DNA from: Streptococcus canis | GTDB taxonomy: Bacteria; Bacillota; Bacilli; Lactobacillales; Streptococcaceae | Reading direction: 5' to 3' | NCBI RefSeq assembly: GCF_900636575.1 | Contig: NZ_LR134293.1 | Coordinates: forward strand, 1,051,001-1,115,000 | Length of the DNA stretch: 64,000 bases | Shown here: positions 39,639-50,947 of the stretch, piece after piece | Position numbering within the stretch: position 1 is the first letter of the stretch | Layout: every line of letters starts with the position of its first letter | Program-made: the position numbers and the translations under genes | The notes under the pieces: generated by a model | Database searches by the model: none | What the model was told of the DNA's origin: nothing | The model's input: the letters and a program-made list of their open reading frames with translations, nothing else

Positions 39639-40468
39639 TTGTCTATTAAACAAATTTGTTATTTTATCGCAATCCTTGAAAATCATTTTAACTTGAACTA
39701 GGCGGCGGAACTGTTATATGTGTTGCAGCCGACACTTAGCATGAAGTCAATGATTTTGAAAAAATGAAAGATGTTAAGTTTTTTAAACGAAAAAAAGGTC
39801 GTATTATTGGCTTAACCTATCGTGGTGATAATTAGTACAAGGACACTTAAAAGGTTTTGAGATTCTATAATGACACATTGTTGAAATTGCATGATTACAG
39901 TAAAGGGCTAAAGGGAAGTATCAATATTGGTACTCCCTCTTATTTTATCAGAAGTAATGCCAAAACTGATTTTAGAAAATCCGAGAATTCAATGTCAGGG
40001 AGATCGGTGCTTACCAACTTAAAAATGAATTACTGGTGGGAAATGTTGACATCGCAGTCTTGCTATCTCTAACAGGCATGGCTGATCGTTTAGTTAAGAC
40101 TTATGAAATTAAGCGGTCAGCATTATCTGTATGCCTGTCTTTGCGCCCTCGCTAAGCTTCCAGAGAAGTTATTCGGTGAGAAAAATTAACAGGTGAACGG
40201 CTTGTGCTATTTGACCCCTAGTTTCATGGTTTACCACTTAGTGCTTGTAGTTTGTGAGCGTCACCCAGTCAGACCTAATATTGTTTTAATGTCCTCCTCT
40301 TGGGATTTTATATTTAATTCTACCAAAAATAATCACAACATCTTAACTATTTGTCCCAAACCTATTGCAGAATCATATCAATATAAAGGACATTACGTGT
40401 ATTCTAATGGAAGGTCCTATTTCTTGGCGAGTTATCTTAACACGAGTCTGAAAAAAAAGTTATTTTAA
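39639..40468 (+). pseudogene. Decayed LysR-family transcriptional regulator
   Basis: Translating the three forward frames recovers pieces of one LysR protein in order. They are an N-terminal winged helix (SIKQICYFIAILENHFNLN, a stop, then AAELLYV, QPTLSMK), a linker (FFKRKKGRIIGLTYRGDN), the effector-domain start (DYSKGLKGSINIGTPS) and a C-terminal part (FMVYHLVLVV, NIVLMSSSWDFI). Several stop codons and frameshifts interrupt it, so no functional product is expected. A good ribosome site (AAGGAG) precedes the TTG start. It points away from the thiolase gene, the classic position for a LysR regulator of that gene. Confidence 0.85.
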
Positions 40469-40481
40469 AATAGAGCTTACA

Positions 40482-40539
40482 CCATGGATGACTTCTTACA
40501 GTCTTTTTTAAAATGAATTGGAATTGTGTAAAAGCTCAA
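40482..40539. other. Inverted repeat upstream of rny
   Basis: GAGCTTACAC and GTGTAAAAGCTC can pair around a loop of about 35 bases. It lies between the LysR pseudogene and rny. No T-run. Role unclear. Confidence 0.35.
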
Positions 40540-40601
40540 TTTGTGATAAACTAAGAGATGGCTTTCTATTAATGAAATCTAGAATATATTGAGGTACAAA
40601 C

Positions 40602-42209
40602 ATGGTTAATATCATATTATTAATTGTTTCTGCCCTCATTGGTTTAACATTAGGTTATGCACTTATTTCGATTAGACTCAAGTCTGCGAAGGAAGCTGCA
40701 GAGTTGACTCTTTTAAACGCTGAACAAGAAGCTGTTGATATTCGTGGGAAAGCAGAAGTGGATGCTGAACACATCAAAAAAACAGCTCAACGTGAAAGTA
40801 AAGCGAATCGCAAAGAATTACTTTTGGAGGCAAAAGAAGAGGCAAGAAAATATCGTGAAGAAATTGAACAGGAATTCAAATCTGAAAGACAAGAGCTTAA
40901 ACAATTAGAGACACGCTTAGCAGAGCGCTCCCTAACTCTTGACCGCAAGGATGAAAATCTATCAAGTAAAGAAAAAGTACTGGATAGTAAAGAACAAAGT
41001 CTGACCGATAAATCTAAACATATTGATGAGCGGCAAGTTCAAGTTGAAAAGCTTGAAGAGGAGAAAAAAGCAGAACTGGAAAGAGTTGCTGCTATGACGA
41101 TTGCAGAAGCGCGTGAAGTGATTCTAATGGAGACAGAAAACAAACTGACCCATGAAATTGCCACTCGCATTCGTGATGCCGAACGTGACATCAAAGACAG
41201 GACAGATAAAACAGCCAAGGACTTGTTAGCGCAGGCCATGCAACGCCTTGCTGGTGAGTATGTGACTGAACAAACCATTACTAGTGTTCATCTTCCAGAC
41301 GACAACATGAAGGGTCGGATTATTGGACGTGAAGGTCGTAATATTCGCACCCTAGAAAGTTTAACTGGTATTGATGTTATTATTGACGATACTCCTGAAG
41401 TGGTTGTTTTATCAGGATTTGATCCTATTCGTCGCGAGATTGCTCGCATGACTTTAGAATCATTGATTGCAGATGGTCGTATTCATCCAGCGCGTATCGA
41501 AGAATTGGTTGAGAAGAATCGTCTTGAAATGGACAATCGCATTCGTGAGTACGGTGAGGCAGCTGCCTATGAAATCGGTGCGCCGAATCTTCACCCTGAT
41601 CTGATTAAAATCATGGGTCGTCTCCAATTCCGAACATCATTTGGACAAAATGTCTTGCGTCACTCCATTGAAGTTGGTAAATTGGCGGGAATTTTGGCTG
41701 GTGAGTTAGGCGAAAACGTTGCCTTAGCACGTCGGGCAGGTTTCTTGCATGATATGGGGAAAGCCATTGACCGTGAGGTTGAAGGCAGTCATGTTGAAAT
41801 TGGGATGGAATTTGCACGTAAGTACAAAGAACACCCAGTTGTTGTCAATACTATTGCTAGTCACCATGGTGACGTGGAGCCAGACTCAGTGATTGCTGTG
41901 CTTGTAGCTGCAGCAGATGCCCTCAGCTCAGCGCGTCCAGGTGCTCGTAATGAGTCAATGGAAAATTACATCAAACGTCTCCGTGATTTGGAAGAGATTG
42001 CTACAAGCTTTGATGGGGTTCAAAATAGCTTTGCCCTCCAAGCAGGACGCGAAATCCGTATCATGGTACAACCTGAAAAAGTCTCAGATGATCAAGTTGT
42101 TATCTTATCTCACAAAGTGAGAGAGAAGATTGAAAATAACTTGGATTACCCAGGAAATATTAAAGTGACTGTTATTCGTGAAATGCGAGTAATTGATTAC
42201 GCTAAATAG
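40602..42209 (+). CDS. rny: Ribonuclease Y
   Basis: This 535-residue membrane-anchored endoribonuclease starts mRNA decay in Firmicutes. It has an N-terminal membrane helix (about 2-23), then a long coiled coil (about 25-205, rich in Glu, Lys and Ala). A KH RNA-binding domain follows ([19 protein letters not shown], about 230) and then the HD catalytic domain with [15 protein letters not shown] (His-Asp near residue 383). Length is normal. GAGG precedes the ATG. In S. pyogenes RNase Y also affects virulence gene expression. Confidence 0.96.
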   Translation: MVNIILLIVSALIGLTLGYALISIRLKSAKEAAELTLLNAEQEAVDIRGKAEVDAEHIKKTAQRESKANRKELLLEAKEEARKYREEIEQEFKSERQELKQLETRLAERSLTLDRKDENLSSKEKVLDSKEQSLTDKSKHIDERQVQVEKLEEEKKAELERVAAMTIAEAREVILMETENKLTHEIATRIRDAERDIKDRTDKTAKDLLAQAMQRLAGEYVTEQTITSVHLPDDNMKGRIIGREGRNIRTLESLTGIDVIIDDTPEVVVLSGFDPIRREIARMTLESLIADGRIHPARIEELVEKNRLEMDNRIREYGEAAAYEIGAPNLHPDLIKIMGRLQFRTSFGQNVLRHSIEVGKLAGILAGELGENVALARRAGFLHDMGKAIDREVEGSHVEIGMEFARKYKEHPVVVNTIASHHGDVEPDSVIAVLVAAADALSSARPGARNESMENYIKRLRDLEEIATSFDGVQNSFALQAGREIRIMVQPEKVSDDQVVILSHKVREKIENNLDYPGNIKVTVIREMRVIDYAK

Positions 42210-42340
42210 AGACTGGGCAAAAGTCGACATCTCATTGATTTTTTCAAATTTTCGAAACAAGAAACCGTATGAAATCAACGCTTGTAAACGAAAGATTTCA
42301 TGCGGTTTTGTTTATGTTAGGCTTTTTGCCCAGCTCCTTT
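42209..42340 (+). terminator. Large composite hairpin after rny
   Basis: The outer arms GAGACTGGGCAAAA (42209-42222) and TTTTGCCCAGCTC (42324-42336) enclose a second stem. Its arms are ACAAGAAACCGTATGAAATC (about 42256-42275) and GATTTCATGCGGTTTTGTTT (42294-42313). The whole is about 130 bases and folds into a two-part structure. It may act as a terminator or stabilising 3' structure. Confidence 0.6.
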
Positions 42341-42344
42341 ATGA

Positions 42345-42385
42345 GGTTACTCTTGAGAATTTTCTTGAAAAAGAGTAGCCTTTTT
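42345..42385 (+). terminator. Second terminator before gmk
   Basis: GGTTACTCTT pairs with AAGAGTAGCC over a loop of about 15 bases, followed by five T. Confidence 0.8.
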
Positions 42386-42398
42386 GATAAACTATTAG

Positions 42399-43049
<651 letters not shown>

Positions 43050-43071
43050 TAGATAGAAAAGAGCAAATGTT

Positions 43072-43389
43072 ATGATGTTGAAACCTTCCATTGATACCTT
43101 ATTAGATAAAGTACCGTCCAAATATTCACTTGTGATTTTACAGGCTAAGCGTGCCCATGAATTAGAGGCTGGAGCAACACCAACTCAAAGCTTTAAATCA
43201 GTAAAATCAACCCTTCAAGCCCTTGAAGAAATTGAGTCAGGAAACGTTGTTATCCATCCTGATCCTTCGGCAAAACGTGCAGCTGTTCGTGCAAAGATTG
43301 AAGCAGAACGCTTGGCAAAAGAAGAAGAAGAGCGTAAAATTAAAGAGCAAATCGCTAAAGAAAAAGAAGAAGAAGGAGAAAAAATCTAA
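43072..43389 (+). CDS. rpoZ: RNA polymerase omega subunit
   Basis: This 105-residue protein helps RNA polymerase assembly by clamping the beta-prime subunit. The conserved core is [30 protein letters not shown], followed by the second conserved ALEEIESG motif. The last 30 residues are a very charged Glu/Lys tail ([20 protein letters not shown]), longer than in E. coli but usual for streptococci. It lies 22 bases after gmk, as in most bacteria. Confidence 0.94.
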   Translation: MMLKPSIDTLLDKVPSKYSLVILQAKRAHELEAGATPTQSFKSVKSTLQALEEIESGNVVIHPDPSAKRAAVRAKIEAERLAKEEEERKIKEQIAKEKEEEGEKI

Positions 43390-43452
43390 GGTTGATGAAA
43401 TCTTAGATTTTTTCATATTTCCTCGGATAATCATGATAGAAAGGATTGGCGA

Positions 43453-45837
43453 ATGGAAAAAGTAGCTCATGTGATTGTTGATATTCCGTTAATGCAGACG
43501 GACAAGCCTTTTTCGTATGGCATTCCCAAGGAATTAGCGTCACTTGTGCAAGTGGGGTCTCGAGTGCACGTTCCTTTCGGTAATGGCAATCGGTTGTTGC
43601 AGGGCTTTGTCATTTCGTTTACTCAAGAAGAGTCAAGCTCTCTCAAAATGATTCAGACTGTGTTAGATCCTGAACCAGTGCTTAACCAGGAGCAGCTGGA
43701 TCTAGCAGACCAACTTCGGAAAACGGTCTTTTCTTATAAAATCACGCTTTTAAAAGCAATGATTCCCAACTTGCTAAATTCTAATTACGACAAAGAATTA
43801 TGGCCAGAATCAACCCTAGAAGAAACTAGCAGAGCTTATATTTTTGAGGAGAAGGCCTCAATTTTATCTTCCACTTTAGACCAAGACAGAGAAAAAGCAG
43901 CGCTTAAAGCCATACAAGCTGGGCAAATTAGAGTAAACTATCTGGCCAAGGACAAAAAAAATGTCAAAACCGAAAAATATTATCAGGTTAATATGACTAA
44001 ATTGGCAGATCATCCTATTTCTCCTCGAGCTAAAAAGCGGCAGCTTTTAAAAGAGTATCTTTTGGAGGAATCTCAGGAAAGTAAATTAGCAGACCTTTAC
44101 CAGAATTTTTCTCGAGATGTGGTTGCTTATTTCGTGACAAATGATTTGATTAGGATTGACGAACGCCAAGTCAATCGTAGTGAGCAATATTTTGATCAGG
44201 TTGAAGCCACTTCCTTTTTAACTTTAAATGACGAACAAGCATCAGCAGTGAATCAAATTGTTGAAGAGATTGGTAAACCTAGCAAGCCCTTTTTAATTGA
44301 AGGAATTACGGGTTCAGGAAAGACAGAAGTTTACCTTCATATTATCGAAGCTGTTTTAAAACAAGCTAAAACAGCTATTGTTTTAGTGCCAGAGATTTCA
44401 TTAACCCCTCAAATGACTTCCCGTTTTATTTCCCGTTTTGGCAAACAGGTGGCTATGATGCATTCAGGCTTATCTGATGGTGAAAAATTTGATGAGTGGC
44501 AAAAAATCAAAAGAGGTCAAGCCAAGCTTGTGGTCGGTGCTCGCTCTGCTATTTTTGTTCCTTTAGAAAATATCGGTGCTATTATTATTGATGAGGAGCA
44601 TGAGTCAACCTATAAACAAGAAACTAATCCAAGATACCATGCTAGAGAGGTGGCTTTATTGAGAGCTAAGTATCACCAAGCAGTAGTGGTGATGGGCTCG
44701 GCAACTCCTAGCATTGAAAGCCGTGCCAGGGCTAGCAAGGGTGTTTATCATTTTATTCAATTGACGCAAAGAGCAAATCCTCTCGCCAAGATACCTGAGG
44801 TTGCTATTGTTGATTTTCGAGATTATATTGGACAGCAAACGGTTAGTAATTTTACCCCCTATTTAATTGATAAAATCAAAGATCGACTGGTCAAAAAAGA
44901 GCAAGTGGTTTTGATGCTTAATCGGCGTGGCTATTCCAGTTTTATTATGTGTCGAGATTGTGGTTATGTGGATAAGTGTCCCAACTGTGACATTTCTTTA
45001 ACTCTCCATATGGATACTAAAACCATGAATTGTCATTATTGCGGTTTTCACAAACACATTCCAAGAACATGTCCTGAGTGTCATAGCAATAGTATCCGCT
45101 ATTATGGCACAGGGACACAAAAAGCTGTTGACGAATTACAAGAAGTTATTCCTGATGCTAGAATATTGCGAATGGATGTGGACACTACACGAAAAAAGGG
45201 GAGTCATGAGGCGATTTTAACTAGCTTTGGTCATCATGAAGCTGACATCTTGTTGGGAACACAAATGATTGCCAAGGGTTTGGATTTTCCAAATGTGACA
45301 CTGGTTGGAGTGCTAAATGCAGATACTTCTTTAAACTTACCAGATTTTAGGGCATCAGAAAAAACCTTCCAATTGTTAACACAAGTTGCTGGTCGCGCAG
45401 GCCGTGCTCATAAACCTGGTGAAGTGCTGATTCAAACCTATAACCCAGATCATTATGCTATTCAGCTAGCTAAGCAGCAGGACTTTGAAACCTTTTACCG
45501 TTACGAGATGGCCATTCGCCATCAGATGGCTTATCCCCCTTATTGTTTTACGGTGGGTATCACGCTATCACACCGCCTAGAGGAAGAGGTTGTCAAGAGA
45601 GCTTATCAGGTCATGGGACTCCTTAAAGAAGAGTTATCAGAACATATCAAGATATTAGGGCCAACCCCAAAACCAATTGCTAGAACGCATAATCTGTACC
45701 ATTACCAAATTATCTTGAAATATCGTTTTGAAGACCATTTAGAAGCAACTCTCAATCACCTGCTTGATTGGAGTCAGGCGCCAGATAACCGTGATTTAAA
45801 AGTGACTATTGACCATGAACCACAACAATTTATGTAA
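43453..45837 (+). CDS. priA: Primosomal replication helicase PriA
   Basis: This 794-residue superfamily-2 helicase restarts stalled replication forks. It has an N-terminal DNA-binding domain, Walker A GITGSGKTEVY (about 280), DEEH box (IIIDEEHESTYKQ, about 379), and two zinc-binding clusters between helicase domains (CRDCGYVDKCPNCD and CHYCGF...CPEC). The helicase motif VAGRAGRAHKPG is in the second lobe. Length is near the family norm. It starts 63 bases after rpoZ. Confidence 0.97.
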   Translation: MEKVAHVIVDIPLMQTDKPFSYGIPKELASLVQVGSRVHVPFGNGNRLLQGFVISFTQEESSSLKMIQTVLDPEPVLNQEQLDLADQLRKTVFSYKITLLKAMIPNLLNSNYDKELWPESTLEETSRAYIFEEKASILSSTLDQDREKAALKAIQAGQIRVNYLAKDKKNVKTEKYYQVNMTKLADHPISPRAKKRQLLKEYLLEESQESKLADLYQNFSRDVVAYFVTNDLIRIDERQVNRSEQYFDQVEATSFLTLNDEQASAVNQIVEEIGKPSKPFLIEGITGSGKTEVYLHIIEAVLKQAKTAIVLVPEISLTPQMTSRFISRFGKQVAMMHSGLSDGEKFDEWQKIKRGQAKLVVGARSAIFVPLENIGAIIIDEEHESTYKQETNPRYHAREVALLRAKYHQAVVVMGSATPSIESRARASKGVYHFIQLTQRANPLAKIPEVAIVDFRDYIGQQTVSNFTPYLIDKIKDRLVKKEQVVLMLNRRGYSSFIMCRDCGYVDKCPNCDISLTLHMDTKTMNCHYCGFHKHIPRTCPECHSNSIRYYGTGTQKAVDELQEVIPDARILRMDVDTTRKKGSHEAILTSFGHHEADILLGTQMIAKGLDFPNVTLVGVLNADTSLNLPDFRASEKTFQLLTQVAGRAGRAHKPGEVLIQTYNPDHYAIQLAKQQDFETFYRYEMAIRHQMAYPPYCFTVGITLSHRLEEEVVKRAYQVMGLLKEELSEHIKILGPTPKPIARTHNLYHYQIILKYRFEDHLEATLNHLLDWSQAPDNRDLKVTIDHEPQQFM

Positions 45838-45903
45838 CTAGCTAAAGCGTGTTCAGTCTTTTAGGCTGTACTATAATGAAACAAAGATAAAAAGAGGATA
45901 TTA

Positions 45904-46839
45904 ATGATAAAACTATTATTTATGGGAACCCCCCAATTTTCAGCAACTGTATTGAAAGGCTTGTTAGATCATCCTGCCTATGAGATTTTAGCAGTGGTCA
46001 CCCAACCAGACCGTGCAGTAGGCAGAAAAAAAGAAATTAAAATGACACCCGTAAAGGAACTGGCACTTGCCTATGATTTGCCTGTCTATCAACCTGATAA
46101 ATTATCAGGTTCACAAGAATTGGCAGACCTCATGGCCCTTGGGGCTGACGGCATTGTCACAGCAGCTTTTGGTCAATTTTTACCGACTAAGCTACTGGAC
46201 TCCGTTTCATTTGCCGTCAACGTCCATGCCTCCTTGTTACCTAAGTACCGCGGTGGCGCGCCTATTCATTACGCTATCATGAATGGAGAAAAAGAAGCTG
46301 GGGTTACCATTATGGAAATGGTCAAAGAAATGGACGCAGGCGATATGGTTGCTAAAGCGAGTACCCCAATTCTTGACACTGATAATGTGGGTACCCTTTT
46401 TGAAAAATTAGCCCTTATCGGTCGTGACTTGCTATTGGACAGCCTGCCCGCCTATCTTTCTGGGGAATTAAAACCTATTCCTCAGGACCATAGCCAAGCG
46501 ACCTTCTCCCCGAATATTTCGCCAGAACAAGAACAACTGGATTGGAAAAAACCTGCTCAGCAAGTCTTTAATCACATTCGTGGCATGAATCCTTGGCCAG
46601 TAGCGCATACTTTTTTAGATGGGCAACGTTTTAAAATTTATGAAGCTCAGTTAACTGAAGGAGAAGGCCAGCCTGGAGAAATCATTGCCAAAACTAAAAA
46701 AACATTGGTAGTAGCTGCTGGTCAGGGAGCTCTCTCGCTGGCAGTTGTTCAACCTGCAGGTAAACCTAAAATGCCGATAAGTGATTTCTTAAATGGTGTT
46801 GGGAGAAAACTTGAAGTAGGTGACATCATTGGCAGATAA
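45904..46839 (+). CDS. fmt: Methionyl-tRNA formyltransferase
   Basis: This 311-residue enzyme formylates initiator Met-tRNA. The N-terminal [14 protein letters not shown] and the catalytic [25 protein letters not shown] region (Asn, His and later Asp of the formyltransferase fold) are intact, with the C-terminal OB-fold domain. AGAGG precedes the ATG. It overlaps rsmB by 11 bases. Confidence 0.97.
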   Translation: MIKLLFMGTPQFSATVLKGLLDHPAYEILAVVTQPDRAVGRKKEIKMTPVKELALAYDLPVYQPDKLSGSQELADLMALGADGIVTAAFGQFLPTKLLDSVSFAVNVHASLLPKYRGGAPIHYAIMNGEKEAGVTIMEMVKEMDAGDMVAKASTPILDTDNVGTLFEKLALIGRDLLLDSLPAYLSGELKPIPQDHSQATFSPNISPEQEQLDWKKPAQQVFNHIRGMNPWPVAHTFLDGQRFKIYEAQLTEGEGQPGEIIAKTKKTLVVAAGQGALSLAVVQPAGKPKMPISDFLNGVGRKLEVGDIIGR

Positions 46840-48151
46840 TTGGAAAACAAGTACGCGAGGGAAAGCCCTCCTTGTTATGGAAGCTATTTTTGATCAGGGA
46901 GCCTACGCTAATTTAGCGCTTAACCAACAATTAAGCAATAAGGCTGTATCCGCTAAAGATAAAGCCCTCTTAACAGAAATCGTTTACGGAACCATTGCTC
47001 GTAAAATGAGCTTAGAATGGTATTTGGCGCATTATATTCAGGACCGAGACAAGTTGGATAAGTGGGTTTACTACTTGCTTATGATTAGCCTTTACCAGCT
47101 AGTTTATTTAGACAGGTTACCAGCCCATGCTGTTGTCAATGATGCTGTAACCATTGCTAAAAATCGTGGTAATAAAAAGGGGGCAGAGAAGTTTGTTAAT
47201 GCTATTTTACGTCAAGTCACCAGTCAACCTCTGCCAGATATGGCAACAATTAAGCGTCAAAACAAATACTACTCCATCAAGTATTCCTTGCCGGTATGGT
47301 TAGTTAAAAAATTAAGAGACCAATTTGGAACAGCTCGAGCAGTGGCTATCATGGAAAGTTTGTTTGTGCGCAACAAGGCCAGCATTCGAGTGGTTGATTC
47401 TACCAAGCGAGAAATGATTGGACACGCTCTGGGAGCAGAATTTTCTCTCTTATCATCTACTGGTCTAACCAAACCCTCAGGTCATTTTGCAGCAAGTGAT
47501 TATTTTACTAATGGCGATATTACCATTCAAGATGAAAGTAGTCAGCTCGTTGCCCCCACTTTAAGCATTGAAGGTGAAGAAACGATTCTTGATGCTTGCA
47601 GTGCTCCAGGGGGTAAAACAGCTCACATGGCTTCCTATTTAACAACAGGTAAAATTATTGCTCTGGACCTTTATGACCATAAGTTGGATTTGGTTAAGGA
47701 AAATGCTCGCCGATTAGGGGTTGCTGATAAAATTGAAACAAAAAAACTAGATGCCAGAGGGGTTCATCGCTATTTTGAAAAGGACAGCTTTGATAAGATT
47801 TTAGTAGATGCGCCTTGCTCAGGGATTGGATTGATTCGACGAAAACCAGATATTAAATACAACAAAGAGAGCCAAGACTTTAATGCTTTGCAGGCTATCC
47901 AGTTGGAGATATTGTCTAGTGTTTGTCAAACCTTGCGCAAAGGTGGTATAATAACCTATAGTACATGCACTATTTTTGATGAGGAGAACCGTCAAGTCAT
48001 CGAAGCATTTTTACAAAGTCATCCTAATTTTGAACAAGTAAAACTGAACCATACACAAGCAGATATTGTCAAGGATGGTTATCTTATTATCACACCAGAA
48101 CAATACCAGACTGATGGCTTCTTTATTGGACAAGTCAGACGAGTCTTGTAG
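46829..48151 (+). CDS. rsmB: 16S rRNA (cytosine-967-C5)-methyltransferase RsmB
   Basis: This 440-residue protein (also called Sun) methylates C967 of 16S rRNA. It has an N-terminal NusB-like RNA-binding domain (about 1-130), then a SAM domain with [14 protein letters not shown] (about 252), the catalytic [15 protein letters not shown] and [11 protein letters not shown] with the second cysteine. I chose the TTG at 46829 because AGTAGG lies eight bases before it and it gives the family N terminus MADNWK. A GTG at 46820 has no ribosome site. It overlaps fmt. Confidence 0.93.
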   Translation: MADNWKTSTRGKALLVMEAIFDQGAYANLALNQQLSNKAVSAKDKALLTEIVYGTIARKMSLEWYLAHYIQDRDKLDKWVYYLLMISLYQLVYLDRLPAHAVVNDAVTIAKNRGNKKGAEKFVNAILRQVTSQPLPDMATIKRQNKYYSIKYSLPVWLVKKLRDQFGTARAVAIMESLFVRNKASIRVVDSTKREMIGHALGAEFSLLSSTGLTKPSGHFAASDYFTNGDITIQDESSQLVAPTLSIEGEETILDACSAPGGKTAHMASYLTTGKIIALDLYDHKLDLVKENARRLGVADKIETKKLDARGVHRYFEKDSFDKILVDAPCSGIGLIRRKPDIKYNKESQDFNALQAIQLEILSSVCQTLRKGGIITYSTCTIFDEENRQVIEAFLQSHPNFEQVKLNHTQADIVKDGYLIITPEQYQTDGFFIGQVRRVL

Positions 48152-48188
48152 TATTTTAGGAGGAAACTGACCTAGTCAGAAAAAACGT

Positions 48189-48929
48189 ATGAAGATTTCA
48201 TTAAAAACAGACATTGGGCAAAAACGCTCAAACAACCAAGATTTTATCAATAAGTTTGATAACAAAAAAGGCATTACCCTGGTGGTTTTAGCAGATGGTA
48301 TGGGTGGTCATAGAGCCGGTAATATTGCCAGTGAAATGACAGTTACAGACCTTGGCAAAGAATGGGTCAAAACAGACTTTGAAGAACTCAGCCAAATTAG
48401 AGACTGGTTGTTAACCACCATTGAGTCAGAAAATCAGCGCATTTATGACTTGGGTCAATCAGAAGATTTCAAAGGGATGGGAACAACGGTTGAAGCGGTC
48501 GCTTTGGTTGAATCCAATGCCATTTATGCCCATATTGGAGATTCCCGAATTGGTCTTGTTCATGACGGGCATTACACCTTGTTAACCAGCGATCATTCTT
48601 TGGTCAATGAACTGGTTAAAGCCGGTCAGATTACAGAAGAAGAAGCTGCTAGTCATCCACAAAAGAATATTATTACCCAGTCCATTGGTCAAGCTGCTCC
48701 AGTAGAGCCTGACTTAGGCATTAAAGTCCTTGAGAAAGATGACTATCTTGTGATTAATAGTGATGGCTTGACTAATATGATTTCAAATGATGAAATTGTA
48801 GAAATTCTAGGACGTGAGCTTAGTCTTGATGAGAAAAATCAAGAAATGATTAACTTGGCCAACCTAAGAGGAGGTTTGGATAACATCACAATCGCTTTGG
48901 TTCACAACGAAAGTGAGGACGTCGAATGA
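48189..48929 (+). CDS. stp: PP2C-type protein phosphatase
   Basis: This 246-residue manganese-dependent Ser/Thr phosphatase reverses the action of the kinase encoded next. The PP2C metal-binding motifs are [11 protein letters not shown] (about 37), [19 protein letters not shown] (about 118), [10 protein letters not shown] and the C-terminal [11 protein letters not shown]. It shares an ATGA overlap with stk, so phosphatase and kinase are made together. Also named pppL. Confidence 0.96.
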   Translation: MKISLKTDIGQKRSNNQDFINKFDNKKGITLVVLADGMGGHRAGNIASEMTVTDLGKEWVKTDFEELSQIRDWLLTTIESENQRIYDLGQSEDFKGMGTTVEAVALVESNAIYAHIGDSRIGLVHDGHYTLLTSDHSLVNELVKAGQITEEEAASHPQKNIITQSIGQAAPVEPDLGIKVLEKDDYLVINSDGLTNMISNDEIVEILGRELSLDEKNQEMINLANLRGGLDNITIALVHNESEDVE

Positions 48930-50821
48930 TTCAGATTGGCAAGTTATTTGCTGGTCGTTATCGTATTCTAAAGTCTATTGGCCGCGGTGGTATGGCGGAT
49001 GTTTATTTGGCAAATGATTTGATCTTGGATAATGAAGACGTTGCAATCAAAGTTTTGCGTACCAATTATCAAACAGATCAGGTGGCAGTTGCGCGTTTCC
49101 AACGGGAAGCGCGGGCCATGGCTGAATTGAATCATCCGAATATTGTTGCCATCCGGGATATAGGTGAAGAAGACGGACAGCAATTTTTAGTAATGGAATA
49201 TGTTGATGGTGCTGACCTAAAGAAGTACATTCAAGATCATGCACCGCTATCCAATAACGAAGTGGTTAGAATCATGGAAGAGGTTCTTTCTGCCATGACT
49301 CTGGCTCACCAAAAAGGAATTGTGCATAGGGATTTAAAACCTCAAAACATTCTCTTAACTAAAAATGGTGTGGTTAAGGTGACTGACTTTGGGATTGCTG
49401 TTGCCTTTGCAGAAACGAGTTTGACTCAGACCAACTCGATGTTAGGTAGTGTGCATTATTTGTCTCCGGAGCAGGCTCGTGGTTCAAAGGCAACTATCCA
49501 AAGTGACATTTATGCAATGGGGATTATGCTCTTTGAAATGCTGACAGGGCATATTCCTTATGACGGTGACAGTGCTGTTACGATTGCCTTGCAACATTTT
49601 CAAAAGCCTCTTCCGTCTATTATTGACGAAAATCACAATGTGCCGCAAGCTTTAGAGAATGTTGTTATCCGAGCAACAGCCAAGAAATTGAGTGATCGTT
49701 ATGGGTCCACTTTTGAGATGAGCCGTGACTTGATGACGGCGCTTAGCTACAACCGTAGCCGTGAACGTAAAGTCATTTTTGATGATGTGGAAAGCACTAA
49801 GCCGCTTCCCAAAGTAACCCCAACGCCAATGACAACACCAAAAGTTGCGCCGACTCCAGTTACTTCAACAACTGAAAGTAGATTAGAGCAAACCAATCAA
49901 ATGGACACGCTCCAAAAGCCACAAAAAAAGAAAAGAAATGGTCGTTTTTTAGGAACCTTATTGAAGATTCTTTTTTCTCTCTTTATTGTGGGGGTGGCTC
50001 TTTTTACTTACTTGGTATTAACTAAGCCAACTTCTGTGAAAGTTCCTGATGTAACAGGTGTTAGCTTGAAAGTAGCTAAGCAAGAACTACAAGATCTTGG
50101 TCTAAAAGTAGGAAAGGTGCGGCAAATTGAAAGCGATACTGTCGCTGAAGGAAATGTTGTCCGAACAGACCCACAAGCAGGAACAGCTAAGCGTAAAGGA
50201 TCAAGTGTAACTGTTTATTTGTCAATCGGAAATAAAGGTTTTGAAATGGAAAACTACAAAGGGGTTGATTATCAAGATGCTATGAACAGCTTGATGGAAA
50301 CCTATGGCATTCCAAAATCTAAGATTAAAATTGAACGTATTGTGACCAATGAGTATCCTGAAAATACTGTTATTAGCCAGTCACCAAGTGCAGGAGATAA
50401 GTTTAATCCCAATGGTAAATCTAAAATTACCCTTAGCGTAGCCGTTAGTGACACAGTCATTATGCCAATGGTTACAGAATATAGTTATGCTGATGCGGTT
50501 AATACTTTGACAGCACTGGGTATTGATGCCTCTAGGATAAAAGCTTATGCGCCAAGTTCAAGTTCAGCAACTGGTTTTATTCAGGTTAATTCCCCTAGTT
50601 CAAAAGCTATTGTTAGTGGACAGATGCCTTATTATGGTACGACATTGAGTCTTTCTGAAAAAGGAGAGATAAGCCTTTATCTTTATCCAGAAGAAACACA
50701 CTCTTCAAGTAGTTCCTCAAGTTCAGAATCAAGTTCAAGTAGTTCCTCAACAAGTGATGGCACTGGGACAAGTAGCAATACCGAATTAAACCCGTCAGAA
50801 TCGACTGGACAAACACCTTGA
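48926..50821 (+). CDS. stk: PASTA-domain serine/threonine kinase
   Basis: This 631-residue membrane kinase (PknB/StkP type) senses cell-wall fragments and controls division and virulence. The kinase domain has the glycine loop GRGGMADVY, Lys42 in VAIKVL, catalytic Asp136 in HRDLKPQN and the TDFG motif. A membrane helix lies near residues 345-366. About three extracellular PASTA domains follow, beginning at VKVPDVTG. The tail is a serine-rich stretch encoded by repetitive DNA (50701-50750). It overlaps stp and ends at a strong terminator. Confidence 0.96.
   Translation: MIQIGKLFAGRYRILKSIGRGGMADVYLANDLILDNEDVAIKVLRTNYQTDQVAVARFQREARAMAELNHPNIVAIRDIGEEDGQQFLVMEYVDGADLKKYIQDHAPLSNNEVVRIMEEVLSAMTLAHQKGIVHRDLKPQNILLTKNGVVKVTDFGIAVAFAETSLTQTNSMLGSVHYLSPEQARGSKATIQSDIYAMGIMLFEMLTGHIPYDGDSAVTIALQHFQKPLPSIIDENHNVPQALENVVIRATAKKLSDRYGSTFEMSRDLMTALSYNRSRERKVIFDDVESTKPLPKVTPTPMTTPKVAPTPVTSTTESRLEQTNQMDTLQKPQKKKRNGRFLGTLLKILFSLFIVGVALFTYLVLTKPTSVKVPDVTGVSLKVAKQELQDLGLKVGKVRQIESDTVAEGNVVRTDPQAGTAKRKGSSVTVYLSIGNKGFEMENYKGVDYQDAMNSLMETYGIPKSKIKIERIVTNEYPENTVISQSPSAGDKFNPNGKSKITLSVAVSDTVIMPMVTEYSYADAVNTLTALGIDASRIKAYAPSSSSATGFIQVNSPSSKAIVSGQMPYYGTTLSLSEKGEISLYLYPEETHSSSSSSSSESSSSSSSTSDGTGTSSNTELNPSESTGQTP
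50704..50750 (+). repeat. Direct repeat in the serine-rich tail of stk
   Basis: TTCAAGTAGTTCCTCAA occurs at 50704-50720 and again at 50734-50750, spaced 30 bases apart, so a unit gain or loss stays in frame. Confidence 0.8.
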
Positions 50822-50826
50822 TGCCT

Positions 50827-50878
50827 AAAGAATAGTTAGTTTCGTGCTACGATAGCATTAAGCTAACTATTCTTTTTT
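50827..50878 (+). terminator. Terminator of stp-stk
   Basis: AAAGAATAGTTAG pairs with CTAACTATTCTTT. The loop contains a second small hairpin, TGCTA/TAGCA. Six T follow. Confidence 0.9.
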
Positions 50879-50947
50879 GATAGCTACTATGCAAAGATGC
50901 ATTTTAAACAGTTTTTTGGTAAAATACAAAGAAATAAAGGGGGTCTA

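Noticed and set aside
39857..40468. Two short open frames (39857-40072 and 40193-40468) as possible small genes
   Set aside because: Their translations are consecutive fragments of one LysR protein, so they belong to a single pseudogene.
43223..43465. Lysine-rich open frame overlapping the end of rpoZ
   Set aside because: It is an out-of-frame reading of the Glu/Lys tail of omega, and its composition simply reflects GAA/AAA repeats.
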